56,133 nucleotides of DNA from Rhodopila sp. GTDB lineage: Bacteria; Pseudomonadota; Alphaproteobacteria; Acetobacterales; Acetobacteraceae. This document shows positions 27,824 to 36,901 of this stretch, in pieces. The position numbers were made by a program, and so were the translations under genes. The notes under the pieces are model-generated. The model was not told where the DNA came from and searched no databases. It saw only the letters and a list, made by a program, of their open reading frames with translations. Within the stretch, counting starts at the first letter, position 1; every line of letters starts with the position of its first letter. The stretch covers positions 1 through 56,133 of the forward strand of contig JARLIN010000518.1 in assembly GCA_031291715.1 (NCBI GenBank). Reading direction: 5' to 3'.

Positions 27824-28683
27824 TTTTTCTCGCCTGGCGGATGGTTGCGGATTTGCCGCGGTCGGGGCGGTTATAAGGAGCAACGACGCTCGATGGGGCC
27901 GGCGAGGCCAGAGGGCGCGGTTGCATAAGGTCGGGTGACGGCGACTTTCGCGCGAGGGCGACCGCAATAATTAGAGCGTTATCGCCGTATGGGGGAATGT
28001 CGAATATTTGACACGGGGCATGTCCAAACGTTCTGGGCGCAGGAGGCTGTTCCCGCGGGCGGCGGGGCGCTAGCTTTTCGTGCGGCCTGGTTGTAGGGCC
28101 AGTATTTGCTGTTTGGCCATTTCGACGGAAAGCATCGGGGTTGTATGCCCTAACAGCAACCGATCAACCCATGATTAAGCAGTTTGCTTCTTTACCGTCG
28201 GGTATCTCACTGCCAATCGGTGTTCTGGCAAACAACAAGGCAATATTTCGTTGGGATAGATCATCATATGACGATGGCAACGAGGTATCAGTCCTAATCA
28301 TCGCTGAGTTGGGCTGGTCGGACATGCGCCCCACAACCCCTAATTGTATCAACAACGCCCAGCCGCCAGACTGATCGTTCACTATCGTAACATTCCGACT
28401 TTGTGAATATAGGTGGTGAAATCGCTGTAAAGTCAGTTAGTTTCGCGCGATCTCCCGTTGTTAAAAATAGCCAAATGATAAGCCGAGAACGGAACATTTT
28501 GATGTTGCCAACATTGCTAGAACGTATATGCTGCATTTGCTCAAGGCGCCGTGATCGCAATTTCCTACACCACGGTATCGTTCGAACAAAGGTTGCGTGA
28601 TGCAATCGGATGCCGATAAGTAGGATCAGCGAGCCAGGCGCCTGAGGCTCATTGGTCGTAGCGTTGGGGACGGAGAATTTAGG
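27824..28683. other. 860-base gap, no gene recognised
   Basis: No convincing gene is seen. The first part is GC-rich; from about 28090 the sequence is clearly more A+T-rich and has short frames without protein character. TTAGAGCGTTATCG at 27971-27984 resembles the first bases of the palindromes near 19.7 kb and may be a decayed copy. The promoter of the RTX-like gene should lie in the A+T-rich part. Confidence 0.4.
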
Positions 28684-30270
28684 ATGTCGGGGTCGGGCTT
28701 TGTAACAGTGCCAGGGGTATCGGGCGCAACAGCGACGGTGGCGCCGGGAACTGGCGATGTTCTGAGTCTTGCTGCGTCGATCGGCTATCTGCTTTCGACC
28801 ATCGCTGGCGCGGGACACCTTGTGGAAACCACCGTCTCGGTTGGTGGTTCCATCCCGGCTGCACCGACCACCTCTGGCGAGACACAGACGGAATTGGTGC
28901 TCTCGGCTGGCGCCTCGCTTAACGCCACCATTCCGGCTGGTTACAATTACGTTGTTGACTTGGGCGCCGACAGTTTGTCCGGCAACGACGTCACGATGAT
29001 AACCGGCACGGTTGGCGGCAGCTATGCCGTCACGGGCAACAGCACCATCGCGGCGACAGGCGGGAACAACACTGTTCAGGCGAGCGGCACCTACGACCTG
29101 TCCTTTGGACCAGGCAACAACGCGATCGTTGCCGGAGGCAGCGGTACTGTCGCCACCGGCAGCGGGCAAAGCACCATTCTGTCGGGTAACAGCTCGGGTC
29201 CGGGTACGCTGATTCTAACTCAGGGCACCAATGACCTGGTTGTCGCTGCGAGCGGCAGCACCACCCTGATGTCATCCGGCACCAATACCGGTGTGCTCGG
29301 CGGCACGGGTAGCTTGACCGCCGCGTTGACTGGCAGCGGGGCGACGCTTTCCGCCGGCCAGGCTAACACGACGGCGACGACCGGCGGCAGCAACGCCGTT
29401 GTCTTCGGCGGCACCGGCAGCAGCGCTGGTTCCCTAAACCTCGACAACTCCGGCGGGAACACGACGGTCGCGACCTTCGATTCGAACGCGACCGTTAATT
29501 CGTCTGGCAGCAACGCCGCGATCTTCGGCGGCTCCGGGACCAGCGTCCTCACCATCTCGGGCTCGAACGACACGGTCATCGGCGGCGCAGGCGCGTCGAC
29601 CGTCACCGCCAGCAGCAACAGTCTGGTGTTTGGCGGCACCGGTCCCCTGACTTTTGTCGGCGGGGCTGGCACCGCGACCATCGTTGGGACCTCTGGTGGA
29701 GCCGAGCAGGTTACCGTCGGCTCGGGCGGGTTGCTGCTCTCGGCTGGTCCAAGCAATTCCTCGACCGTCGCAAGCGGCATTGGTGGTTCGACGATATTTG
29801 GTGGCGCCAATAGTGTCGTTAATTTCGTTGGCAGCCAGAATGGCGCCGTGTTCCTTGGGGCGGACGGCAACGAAACCCTGAATGCGTCGGGTTCTTCTAC
29901 AAGCAATCTGTTCTCGGGCGGCGGCAGCAACGGCAATGTCTCGATGGTCGGCGGTTCCGGCGCCGACACGATGCTGGCTGGCAACGGTTCAGACACAATG
30001 GCGGGCGGCGCGGGTTCCAACGTCTTTGCATTCTTCGCAAGTGCCACCAATGGCGGACACGACTACATCACGGACTTCAATTCAAACGACCGGCTGTATC
30101 TGATCGGCTATGCCTCTACGCAATCGGCATCGAGCCTGCAGAATGCGGCAAGCGTCGGGCCAGGCGGCGTCACCCTGACCCTGTCGGACTCGACCAAGAT
30201 TACCTTCACCAACCTGACCAGCGCGTCTCAGCTGAACGGCGATATCCTCTACGCGCCAAAGACAACCTGA
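28684..30270 (+). CDS. Glycine/serine-rich beta-repeat RTX-like protein
   Basis: This 528-residue protein is built almost wholly of short Gly/Ser/Thr/Asn-rich beta-strand repeats (for example GSNAVVFGGTGSSAGS and GSNAAIFGGSGTSVLT), with virtually no Cys. Near the C-terminus are RTX-like nonapeptides (GGSGADTMLAGNGSDTMAGG), followed by NVFAFF and HDYITDFNSNDRLYLIGY, the usual ending of type-I-secreted calcium-binding proteins. There is no N-terminal signal peptide, consistent with type I secretion, but no secretion genes lie nearby. It probably acts at the cell surface or outside as an adhesin or matrix protein; this is inferred. A strong terminator follows. Confidence 0.8.
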   Translation: MSGSGFVTVPGVSGATATVAPGTGDVLSLAASIGYLLSTIAGAGHLVETTVSVGGSIPAAPTTSGETQTELVLSAGASLNATIPAGYNYVVDLGADSLSGNDVTMITGTVGGSYAVTGNSTIAATGGNNTVQASGTYDLSFGPGNNAIVAGGSGTVATGSGQSTILSGNSSGPGTLILTQGTNDLVVAASGSTTLMSSGTNTGVLGGTGSLTAALTGSGATLSAGQANTTATTGGSNAVVFGGTGSSAGSLNLDNSGGNTTVATFDSNATVNSSGSNAAIFGGSGTSVLTISGSNDTVIGGAGASTVTASSNSLVFGGTGPLTFVGGAGTATIVGTSGGAEQVTVGSGGLLLSAGPSNSSTVASGIGGSTIFGGANSVVNFVGSQNGAVFLGADGNETLNASGSSTSNLFSGGGSNGNVSMVGGSGADTMLAGNGSDTMAGGAGSNVFAFFASATNGGHDYITDFNSNDRLYLIGYASTQSASSLQNAASVGPGGVTLTLSDSTKITFTNLTSASQLNGDILYAPKTT

Positions 30271-30296
30271 TCGCGCGGGTTCTCCAGCTTTCGATC

Positions 30297-30330
30297 AAAA
30301 GCGCCTCGAGGCCAGCCTCGAGGCGCTTTT
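30297..30330. terminator. Strong bidirectional intrinsic terminator
   Basis: AAAAGCGCCTCGAGG (30297-30311) and CCTCGAGGCGCTTTT (30316-30330) form a perfect 15-bp stem with the loop CCAG. T-runs on both strands let it end both the RTX-like gene and the convergent methyltransferase gene. Confidence 0.92.
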
Positions 30331-30353
30331 GTATTTAGGCGCCCAAACCCAAC

Positions 30354-31379
30354 TCAATTCTTGCCGCGAAGCGTTCGCCAAACACGCCGTGCCGGCCTCA
30401 GAACCGCACGCAGCCATGCCAGCGTCTCCGACATTTCCCGCAACCGATTGTCTTGATCCGTCAGCCTGACAAGCAGTTCCTCATAGTGGTCGGTCCGACC
30501 TTCAGGCGGCGATCCCGCGGTCCCCAGCATGAAGTCGATCTGTTCCCGCGTCTCCGCGAGCTGGGCGAGTAGAAGGCCTTGTCGTCGCACCTGTAAGTTG
30601 ACGGGATCTGACACCTCGGCGCCGCCACGGCGGAGGACCGCGAAGAACTCAAAATTTTCTGGCCCGTCCAGCCGCTCCACGCGCCAATCCGAGACACCAA
30701 GGGCTGCCAACTCCAGCATAACAAGCTGGAAACCGGCCGGCGTGAACTGCCAGGCATGATAGTCCCGATAGGGTCCATCAGGTTGATCACGGAACAAAGC
30801 GGCGGTATCAACCGCGGCCGCGAACGGATCCATCAGAACAGGCTTGCCGACGGGGCGCGGCCCCCAGGCAAGCTGCCCATCGATAGTGGCGGAATAAGCC
30901 ATGTGATTGAATGCCGTCTTGAGACTATGGCGGTTCATGTCTCGGTGGTGCGCGTCGAGAAGATCCCCTGTGGTCGTCCAGGGCTTTAGGCAGTCGAAGC
31001 AGTAGCGCCGATCCGGCAGAGCCACCGACAACGCACCGTCCGGTCGCACCAGCCGAGTGGCCGACTGGAAAAAACCGATCAGGTCTGGAATGTGCTCCAG
31101 CACATGGCTCGCGATGATAAGGTCAACCTGACCAGATAGAATCGGCGGAACCGCTTCATGCAGCGGGCCGCCGCGCCAGATGGTATCGACCTCTTCGATT
31201 AAACCCGTGTCAACACCAGCCCCGGCATATTTCGTTCGCAGCTCATCCCGCTCGGCGTGGTCGACGACATGAGTCTGCCATCCACCGGATTTTGGTGCGA
31301 CGGGACAGTAGCCAGCGCCCAATTCAATGATTTTCTGCGAACGGTTTGCCGTCCCGAGAAGGCGGGTTATGCGGTCCAC
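30354..31379 (-). CDS. SAM-dependent methyltransferase with coiled-coil tail
   Basis: This 341-residue class I methyltransferase has motif I IIELGAGYCPVAPKSGGW near residue 17, the post-I acidic residue in THVVDHAERDE, and the motif IV region VDLIIASHVLEHIPDLIGFF, typical of the Methyltransf_11 group. The C-terminal 70 residues contain heptad-like stretches (LLLAQLAETREQIDFMLG, LLVRLTDQDNRLREMSETL), which suggest a coiled coil. Such proteins are common in polysaccharide and glycan clusters. The start is GTG at 31379, preceded by GGAAGAG. The target is unknown. Confidence 0.83.
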   Translation of the reverse strand: MDRITRLLGTANRSQKIIELGAGYCPVAPKSGGWQTHVVDHAERDELRTKYAGAGVDTGLIEEVDTIWRGGPLHEAVPPILSGQVDLIIASHVLEHIPDLIGFFQSATRLVRPDGALSVALPDRRYCFDCLKPWTTTGDLLDAHHRDMNRHSLKTAFNHMAYSATIDGQLAWGPRPVGKPVLMDPFAAAVDTAALFRDQPDGPYRDYHAWQFTPAGFQLVMLELAALGVSDWRVERLDGPENFEFFAVLRRGGAEVSDPVNLQVRRQGLLLAQLAETREQIDFMLGTAGSPPEGRTDHYEELLVRLTDQDNRLREMSETLAWLRAVLRPARRVWRTLRGKN

Positions 31380-31682
31380 GTAACAGGCTCTTCCATGCTG
31401 TTATTCAAAGCTGGGGCATCCGATGCATTGATCGTACGACAACTCTTCCGGACACCCGTTCACTGGCACAAGCGACAAAGGCACGCGAATTCCCTGATGC
31501 CACACAACGTGCGGACGGTGAAGGTGAAACCCTGTCGCTTCTCGATGCGGCGCCCGGGGATATGCGCCCCACTGTGTGTCGGCCATGAAAAAGTCGGTTT
31601 CAAATGAATACGGTGCCACATCATCAACTACATGCGGCGGGAACCAGCTTGGCGCATCGCCGTCCCGTGCTATTAGCCACCT
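31380..31682. other. 303-base divergent gap
   Basis: This lies between the minus-strand methyltransferase and the plus-strand double glycosyltransferase. No gene, strong hairpin or clear promoter hexamers could be assigned; both promoters must lie here. Confidence 0.4.
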
Positions 31683-33584
31683 ATGAACCCGGTTGACCCG
31701 ACGATTTCTGTGATCATTCCACTATACAATGGTGGACGTTTCATCGCGCAGGCCTTGGATAGTGTCTTTGCGCAGAGCCTGCCGCCGACTGAAGTGATTG
31801 TCGTCGATGATGGCTCAACCGATGATGGTCCCGAAATCGTCGCCCGCTATGCGGCCCAGCACTCGCTTGTCCTGTTGCGCAAGGCCAATGGAGGGCAGTC
31901 CTCAGCCCGGAATTTCGGAATCAGCCATTCCCAAGGGCGGCTGATCGCCCTCTTGGATCAGGACGACATTTGGTATCCAGATCACCTGGAAGAACTTTCA
32001 CGTCCATTCTTCGAAGACACCTACCGTACACTCGGCTGGACCTACAGCAATCTCGACGAGATCACTGAGGACAACCGATTGCGGATAAGGGCGGCCCTGT
32101 CTGTTTCACCGGGCCAGCATCCCAAGACGAAACTTGATAAATGTCTGCGCCAGGACATGTTCGTCCTGCCGTCGGCAGCCATGATTTCCCGCGCCGCATT
32201 CGATGCGGTCGGCGGCTTCGACGAAGACCTTTGTGGGTATGAGGACGACGATCTGTTCGTTAGACTTTTCGTTGCCGGATATCGCAACGTCTACATAAAG
32301 AAGCCATTGGCGCAATGGCGGGTCTATGGAACCAGCTCCTCCTATACACCGCGCATGGCCCGAAGCCGAATGCTATACGCGCGGAAGCTTTTGCGTTCCT
32401 TTCCTGACGAGCCTGCCTTCGCGCGTTTCTATTCGCGTGATATTATCGCGCCGCGGTTTCTGGGGCAGGTCGTGGACGCGACCCGGGTGGCGCTTCGCCT
32501 GGGCGATCCGGAGATCATCGATGCCTGCATGGAAGACATATCGTTCCTTGAACGTTATATATCGCCGACCCGGAAGTCCCACCTGGTCCGGAAGGAACTG
32601 CTCATCACGGCGGTGATCCCGCTTTACAATGGCGCACCATTCATACGGGAAGCCCTTCAGAGCATCCTCGAGCAGACATTACCTCCTGATGAAATCATCG
32701 TCGTTGACGACGGTTCAACCGATACCGGACCGGATATCGTGGCGGAGATGGCAAAACAGCATCCGATTCGTTTGCTGCGAAAAGAGAATGGCGGGCAATC
32801 AGCAGCCAGAAATCTCGGCGTTAAGCATGCTCATGGTGACCTGATCGCCTTTCTGGACCAGGACGACGCCTGGTACCCCAATCATCTGGCGGAACTGATA
32901 AAGCCCTTTCTTGAAACCCGGGCTGTCGAACTCGGCTGGTCCTACAGCAATCTGGATGAGACCAATGAGAGGGGGGAGATGATCACGCGCGGTTTCCTCA
33001 ACCCGCTGATGGACATGCACCCGAAGCGTGATCTTGCGTCCTGCCTGAAGCAGGACATGTTCATTTTGCCGTCGGCTTCCCTGATCGCCCGGAGAGCATT
33101 TCTGAGCATTGGCGGGTTTGATGAGCGCCTGTCCGGCTACGAGGATGACGATCTTTTCCTGCGCATGTTTCTGGCAGGTTTCGACAATGTTTATATCCCC
33201 GAATCGTTGTCGATGTGGCGCATTTACCAGTCCAGCAGTTCCTATACGCCACGGATGGCGGTCAGCCGAGCTATCTATGCCGATAAACTGATCAGTCAGT
33301 TTCCGAATGATCGTGATCGGTCTCGGTACTATGTGCGCGACCTGATCGCGCCGCGGTTCTTCCGGCACATGGCGACCGAACTGCGGAAGGCGACCCTGAA
33401 AGGCACCAAAGACCAGCAGGTGACCGCCCTTGCCAATTTGACCTCCATCACCAGGCACTTACGGTTTCAGCGGCGTGTTCTGCTCCAGCTTCTTTTCCTT
33501 CCAGCGATGCACGTTCCACCGCTGGCGCGGCTCATCATGCGCTATCGGGCCACGCTATATAATGCTGTGCGCTTGATCTTCTGA
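31683..33584 (+). CDS. Double GT2 glycosyltransferase (tandem duplication)
   Basis: This 633-residue protein consists of two complete GT2 (GT-A fold) domains joined head to tail, about residues 7-300 and 305-600. Each has IPLYNG, VVDDGSTD, the sugar-nucleotide/metal site LLDQDD or FLDQDD, GWTYSNLDE or GWSYSNLDE, and GYEDDDLF with SSSYTPRMA afterwards. The two halves are similar along their whole length, so they arose by internal duplication. There is no signal peptide or membrane segment. It may add two sugars in sequence, like bifunctional synthases, or a single sugar with a regulatory copy. It forms a small carbohydrate group with the divergent methyltransferase. Confidence 0.9.
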   Translation: MNPVDPTISVIIPLYNGGRFIAQALDSVFAQSLPPTEVIVVDDGSTDDGPEIVARYAAQHSLVLLRKANGGQSSARNFGISHSQGRLIALLDQDDIWYPDHLEELSRPFFEDTYRTLGWTYSNLDEITEDNRLRIRAALSVSPGQHPKTKLDKCLRQDMFVLPSAAMISRAAFDAVGGFDEDLCGYEDDDLFVRLFVAGYRNVYIKKPLAQWRVYGTSSSYTPRMARSRMLYARKLLRSFPDEPAFARFYSRDIIAPRFLGQVVDATRVALRLGDPEIIDACMEDISFLERYISPTRKSHLVRKELLITAVIPLYNGAPFIREALQSILEQTLPPDEIIVVDDGSTDTGPDIVAEMAKQHPIRLLRKENGGQSAARNLGVKHAHGDLIAFLDQDDAWYPNHLAELIKPFLETRAVELGWSYSNLDETNERGEMITRGFLNPLMDMHPKRDLASCLKQDMFILPSASLIARRAFLSIGGFDERLSGYEDDDLFLRMFLAGFDNVYIPESLSMWRIYQSSSSYTPRMAVSRAIYADKLISQFPNDRDRSRYYVRDLIAPRFFRHMATELRKATLKGTKDQQVTALANLTSITRHLRFQRRVLLQLLFLPAMHVPPLARLIMRYRATLYNAVRLIF

Positions 33585-33589
33585 TCATT

Positions 33590-33605
33590 GGCGCACCTCT
33601 GCGCC
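33590..33605 (+). terminator. Short hairpin after double GT2 gene
   Basis: GGCGCA and TGCGCC form a perfect 6-bp stem around CCTC, five bases after the GT2 stop. There is no T-tract, so it is at best a weak terminator. Confidence 0.35.
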
Positions 33606-33767
33606 TTCAGTCGCAGAGCATCTGCAATCGCCAAGCGACAACCGATGGGATCGTTCACTTCTCTCGTAGGGGAACATCATTCTCCTCTCGACGCGCGGGG
33701 CTGATCCGCTTATCGTGCGTCTGGGCTCGCCCCAATCAAATAAAATCACGAACTGGGAAACGACAAA

Positions 33768-35012
33768 ATGACCTTACCGATGTCGCCGGCGATCCGCCGC
33801 CGTACGCTGCTCAAATCCGGCCTGGCCGTAACGGTCCTCGGCGCGCCGCCGATCATCAGCGCCCGCGGGGAAACCCCGGTCCGCATCGGCATGGTCGATC
33901 CGCTGACCGGCATCCTCTCCGCCCTCGCCGCCAGTGAAGTCGAAGGCGCTCGCTACGCGGTTGAAAGAATTAACAAAAAGAACGGAATCCTCGGGCGCCA
34001 GGTTGAGCTTCTTGTCGAAGACTCCGCCAACGACGTAGGCACCGGCGTGCAGAAAACCCGCAAGCTGATCGAGCGCGACAAGGTCGATGTCATCTTTGGC
34101 GACGTGAACTCCGGCATCGCCTATGCCATGTCGCAGGTGACCAGCGAATTAAAAGTCTTCCACATGGTCCCCGGCGGCCACACCGACCCGATCACCGGGA
34201 CGGACTGCAAGTGGAACGTGTTTCGTATTTGTAATACAACCTCGATGGACGCCGCCGCTGTCACCGGGGAGCTGGTCAGGCGCTTTGGCAAGAAATTCTT
34301 CTTCATCACACCTGACTATGCGTATGGTCATACGCTTCAGGACAATTTCATCAAGAACCTGAAGGCCCTGGGCGGCGAGTATCAGGCCGAACTGCTGCCG
34401 ATCAACACGGCGGAGTTCTCGGCGACGCTGATCAAGGCGAAGGCCTACAAGCCGAACGTGCTGCTCAACAACATGGGCGGTCTGGCTCAGATCAACTGCA
34501 TGAAGCAGTTCACGCAGTTTGGCATGCAGAAGGAAATGGCCCTGGGCGGCGCGCTGTTCGAGCTGGAAACCGTCAAGGCCGTCCCCGCTGACGCCCAGAC
34601 CGGATCATGGGCGATGGAATGGTGGTGGAACCAGCCCAACGTGCCGGAAGTCGCAGCCTTCGTCGCGGACTTCCGCAAGGCGACCGGGAAGACGCCGACC
34701 GCCCGCCACTGGTTCGGACTGGTCGCCGTCGAGTCGGTTCGCCTCGGTGCCGAGAAGGCCAAATCGCTGGAGGGTCCGAAGCTTTCGCTGGCCATGGAGG
34801 GTATGGAGCTTCCGCCGGACGTCGCCCTTCAAGCCGGGAAAGCTTATTACCGCGCTGGCGACCATGAACTGATGTGCGACATCTTCGTGGGCGACATGCA
34901 TCCGCCGACCAGCAGCCCGGATGACGTGTTCACCGTCACGAGTGTGGTTCCCGGCGAGAAAGCCGCGGGCCCGGTCTCCGACACTGGCTGCAAGATGGTT
35001 CATCCGGCCTGA
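33768..35012 (+). CDS. Branched-chain amino acid/urea-type ABC binding protein
   Basis: This 414-residue type-I periplasmic binding protein of the LivJ/UrtA/AmiC group has a Tat-type leader IRRRTLLKSGLAVTVLGAPP. The mature part begins TPVRIGMVDPLTGILSALAA, with VELLVEDSANDVGTGVQKTR and KVDVIFGDVNSGIAYAMSQV. The fold-typical NCMKQFTQFGMQ and TARHWFGLVAVESVRLGAEK follow. It is followed by the four other components of a Liv-type importer. The ligand could be a branched-chain amino acid, an amide or urea; related Tat-exported proteins in alphaproteobacteria bind varied small carboxylates, so I leave the symbol blank. Confidence 0.9.
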   Translation: MTLPMSPAIRRRTLLKSGLAVTVLGAPPIISARGETPVRIGMVDPLTGILSALAASEVEGARYAVERINKKNGILGRQVELLVEDSANDVGTGVQKTRKLIERDKVDVIFGDVNSGIAYAMSQVTSELKVFHMVPGGHTDPITGTDCKWNVFRICNTTSMDAAAVTGELVRRFGKKFFFITPDYAYGHTLQDNFIKNLKALGGEYQAELLPINTAEFSATLIKAKAYKPNVLLNNMGGLAQINCMKQFTQFGMQKEMALGGALFELETVKAVPADAQTGSWAMEWWWNQPNVPEVAAFVADFRKATGKTPTARHWFGLVAVESVRLGAEKAKSLEGPKLSLAMEGMELPPDVALQAGKAYYRAGDHELMCDIFVGDMHPPTSSPDDVFTVTSVVPGEKAAGPVSDTGCKMVHPA

Positions 35013-35051
35013 CGCCTATGCCTTGAACCTCTGACATTCGAAGGGCGGCCG

Positions 35052-35921
35052 ATGCTGCAACTCGTACTGTTCAATGTGACGAACGGGCTGATCATCGGTG
35101 CGTTCTACGTGCTGATGGCGCTGGGCCTGTCGCTGATCCTCAATCTGTCCAATGTCATCAACTTCGCCCACGGCAACTTCCTCGCCCTGGGCGGATACAT
35201 CGCCTACGTACTGACGCCGTTTATCGGGTTCTGGGGGGCACTCCTGGTGTCCCCCATCCTGACCGCGGTGTTCGGCTTCATTATCGAGCGTCTGATGATC
35301 CGGCGGGTCTATCCGCGCGATCCTGTTTACAGCCTGCTGCTGACATTCGGCCTGGCGTTCATTCTGCAGGACGTCTGCCGTTACATCTGGGGCCCGAACG
35401 GCCTGCCGATGACCATCCCCGAGAGCCTGTCCACGCCGCTGTCAGCCGATCTGTTCTTCATCACCTGGTACCGCATCTTCATGGTGGCGATTGTTATCGG
35501 CGCGGTGACCGGCCTTTTCTCTTTCCTGCGCTACACCCGTGTGGGCATTCGTATCCGTGCCGGCACACTGGATCTGGATACCGTCGCCGCCTTGGGCGTG
35601 AATGTCGGCATGCTGCGGTCCTTCAATTTCGCGGTCGGCTCCTTGCTGGCCGGCCTCGCGGGCGTGCTGGCGGCCGGCCAGATCGGCTTGAACCCAAACA
35701 TGGGCGACGATCTGCTTATGCCCAGCTTCATCGCTATTATCGTCGGCGGTGTCGGCAGCCTGACCGGGACGCTCATGGGCGGCTTGCTGATCGGCGTCGC
35801 CGGAGCATTGACCACCGTCTTCTGGCCTGCCGCCAGCGAGGCCGTGATCTATGTCATCATGCTCGTCGTCCTGGTCCTGCGACCCCGGGGATTGATGGGC
35901 GAAGAAGGGATGATGGCATGA
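35052..35921 (+). CDS. livH: LivH-type ABC permease
   Basis: This 289-residue inner-membrane permease of the branched-chain amino acid family has about eight helices. It starts with FNVTNGLIIGAFYVLMALGL and has the family signature NLSNVINFAHGNFLALGGYI. It includes RIRAGTLDLDTVAALGVNVG in the cytoplasmic loop and the C-terminal VGGVGSLTGTLMGGLLIGVA. AAGGGCGG precedes the ATG at 35052. Its stop overlaps the LivM start as ATGA. Confidence 0.93.
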   Translation: MLQLVLFNVTNGLIIGAFYVLMALGLSLILNLSNVINFAHGNFLALGGYIAYVLTPFIGFWGALLVSPILTAVFGFIIERLMIRRVYPRDPVYSLLLTFGLAFILQDVCRYIWGPNGLPMTIPESLSTPLSADLFFITWYRIFMVAIVIGAVTGLFSFLRYTRVGIRIRAGTLDLDTVAALGVNVGMLRSFNFAVGSLLAGLAGVLAAGQIGLNPNMGDDLLMPSFIAIIVGGVGSLTGTLMGGLLIGVAGALTTVFWPAASEAVIYVIMLVVLVLRPRGLMGEEGMMA

Positions 35922-36901
35922 GCGCCACCACCAGCGCCGTGAGGGCGCCATCCGCGCCGGTCCGCCCCTGGCTCACCGCGATCATCGTCTGGGCGCTTCT
36001 GCTTACTGTTCCCATCTGGCTGCCGATGCTGGGCGGCTACACCGCGCTGGCCGGCCGTGTCCTGGTCCTCGGCCTGGCCGCGATGTCCTTCAACCTGCTG
36101 CTGGGCTTCACCGGCGTCATGAGTTTCGGGCACGCCGCCTATTTCGGCTTGGGCGCGTATGGAGCCGGCCTGACGCTAAAATACCTGGCCGCGAGTACGC
36201 CTCTGGCCATGTTGGCCGGGGTGCTGCTGGGCGGTTTGGCCGGCACTCTGTTCGGGCTGCTGATCGTCCGCCGCCGCGGCGTCTATTTCGCTATGGTCAC
36301 CGTCGCTTTCGGCCAGATCGCCTTCTACGTCGCCTATAGCTGGGACAGCCTGACCGGAGGCTACGACGGCCTGCGCGGCTTCTCCCGCGCACCGCTGAAC
36401 CTAGGCTTCGCCACCATCGACATCACCAACAACAGCGTCGCCTTCTACTACTTTCTGTTGGTGGTGTTCGCGATCGCCACCGGGTTGCAGGGTCTGCTGC
36501 TCGCCTCCCCGTTCGGTCGCACCCTGCTGGCGATCCGCGAGAACGAACGCCGAGCGCGGTTCCTCGGCACCCCGATCGAGCGACATATCTGGCTGTCTTT
36601 CTCGATCTCCTGCTGCTTCACCGCGCTGGCCGGATCGCTATATGCGCTACTGAACAACTTCGCCGATCCGATGGGCCTGCATTACTCGCTGTCGGGTGAG
36701 ATCGTGATCATGACCGTCATGGGCGGCATGCGGGCCTTCTGGGGCCCGTTGATCGGCGCGGCCCTGTTTGTCGTGCTGCAGGACTATATCTCGTCGATGA
36801 CCGTCAACTGGATGTCGTTCGTCGGGCTGATTTTCGTTCTGGTCGTCTTGTTCTTCCCCCGAGGTCTGCTCGGTATGCTGCAAGGGAGGGGCGCGAAATG
36901 A
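35918..36901 (+). CDS. livM: LivM-type ABC permease
   Basis: This 327-residue second permease of the Liv-type importer has about eight to ten helices. It carries LLLGFTGVMSFGHAAYFGLG, corresponding to the conserved N-terminal motif, and LLAIRENERRARFLGTPIER in the loop that contacts the ATPases. The C-terminal block MGGMRAFWGPLIGAALF is typical. It overlaps livH and livG by ATGA junctions, showing one translationally coupled operon. Confidence 0.93.
   Translation: MSATTSAVRAPSAPVRPWLTAIIVWALLLTVPIWLPMLGGYTALAGRVLVLGLAAMSFNLLLGFTGVMSFGHAAYFGLGAYGAGLTLKYLAASTPLAMLAGVLLGGLAGTLFGLLIVRRRGVYFAMVTVAFGQIAFYVAYSWDSLTGGYDGLRGFSRAPLNLGFATIDITNNSVAFYYFLLVVFAIATGLQGLLLASPFGRTLLAIRENERRARFLGTPIERHIWLSFSISCCFTALAGSLYALLNNFADPMGLHYSLSGEIVIMTVMGGMRAFWGPLIGAALFVVLQDYISSMTVNWMSFVGLIFVLVVLFFPRGLLGMLQGRGAK

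Noticed and set aside
28141-28374. 77-codon plus-strand frame in the A+T-rich gap
   Set aside because: No ribosome-binding site and no recognisable features; the equally long antisense frame is no better.
29220-30050. 276-codon minus-strand Pro/Val-rich frame
   Set aside because: Mirror image of the Gly/Ser repeat codons of the RTX-like gene.
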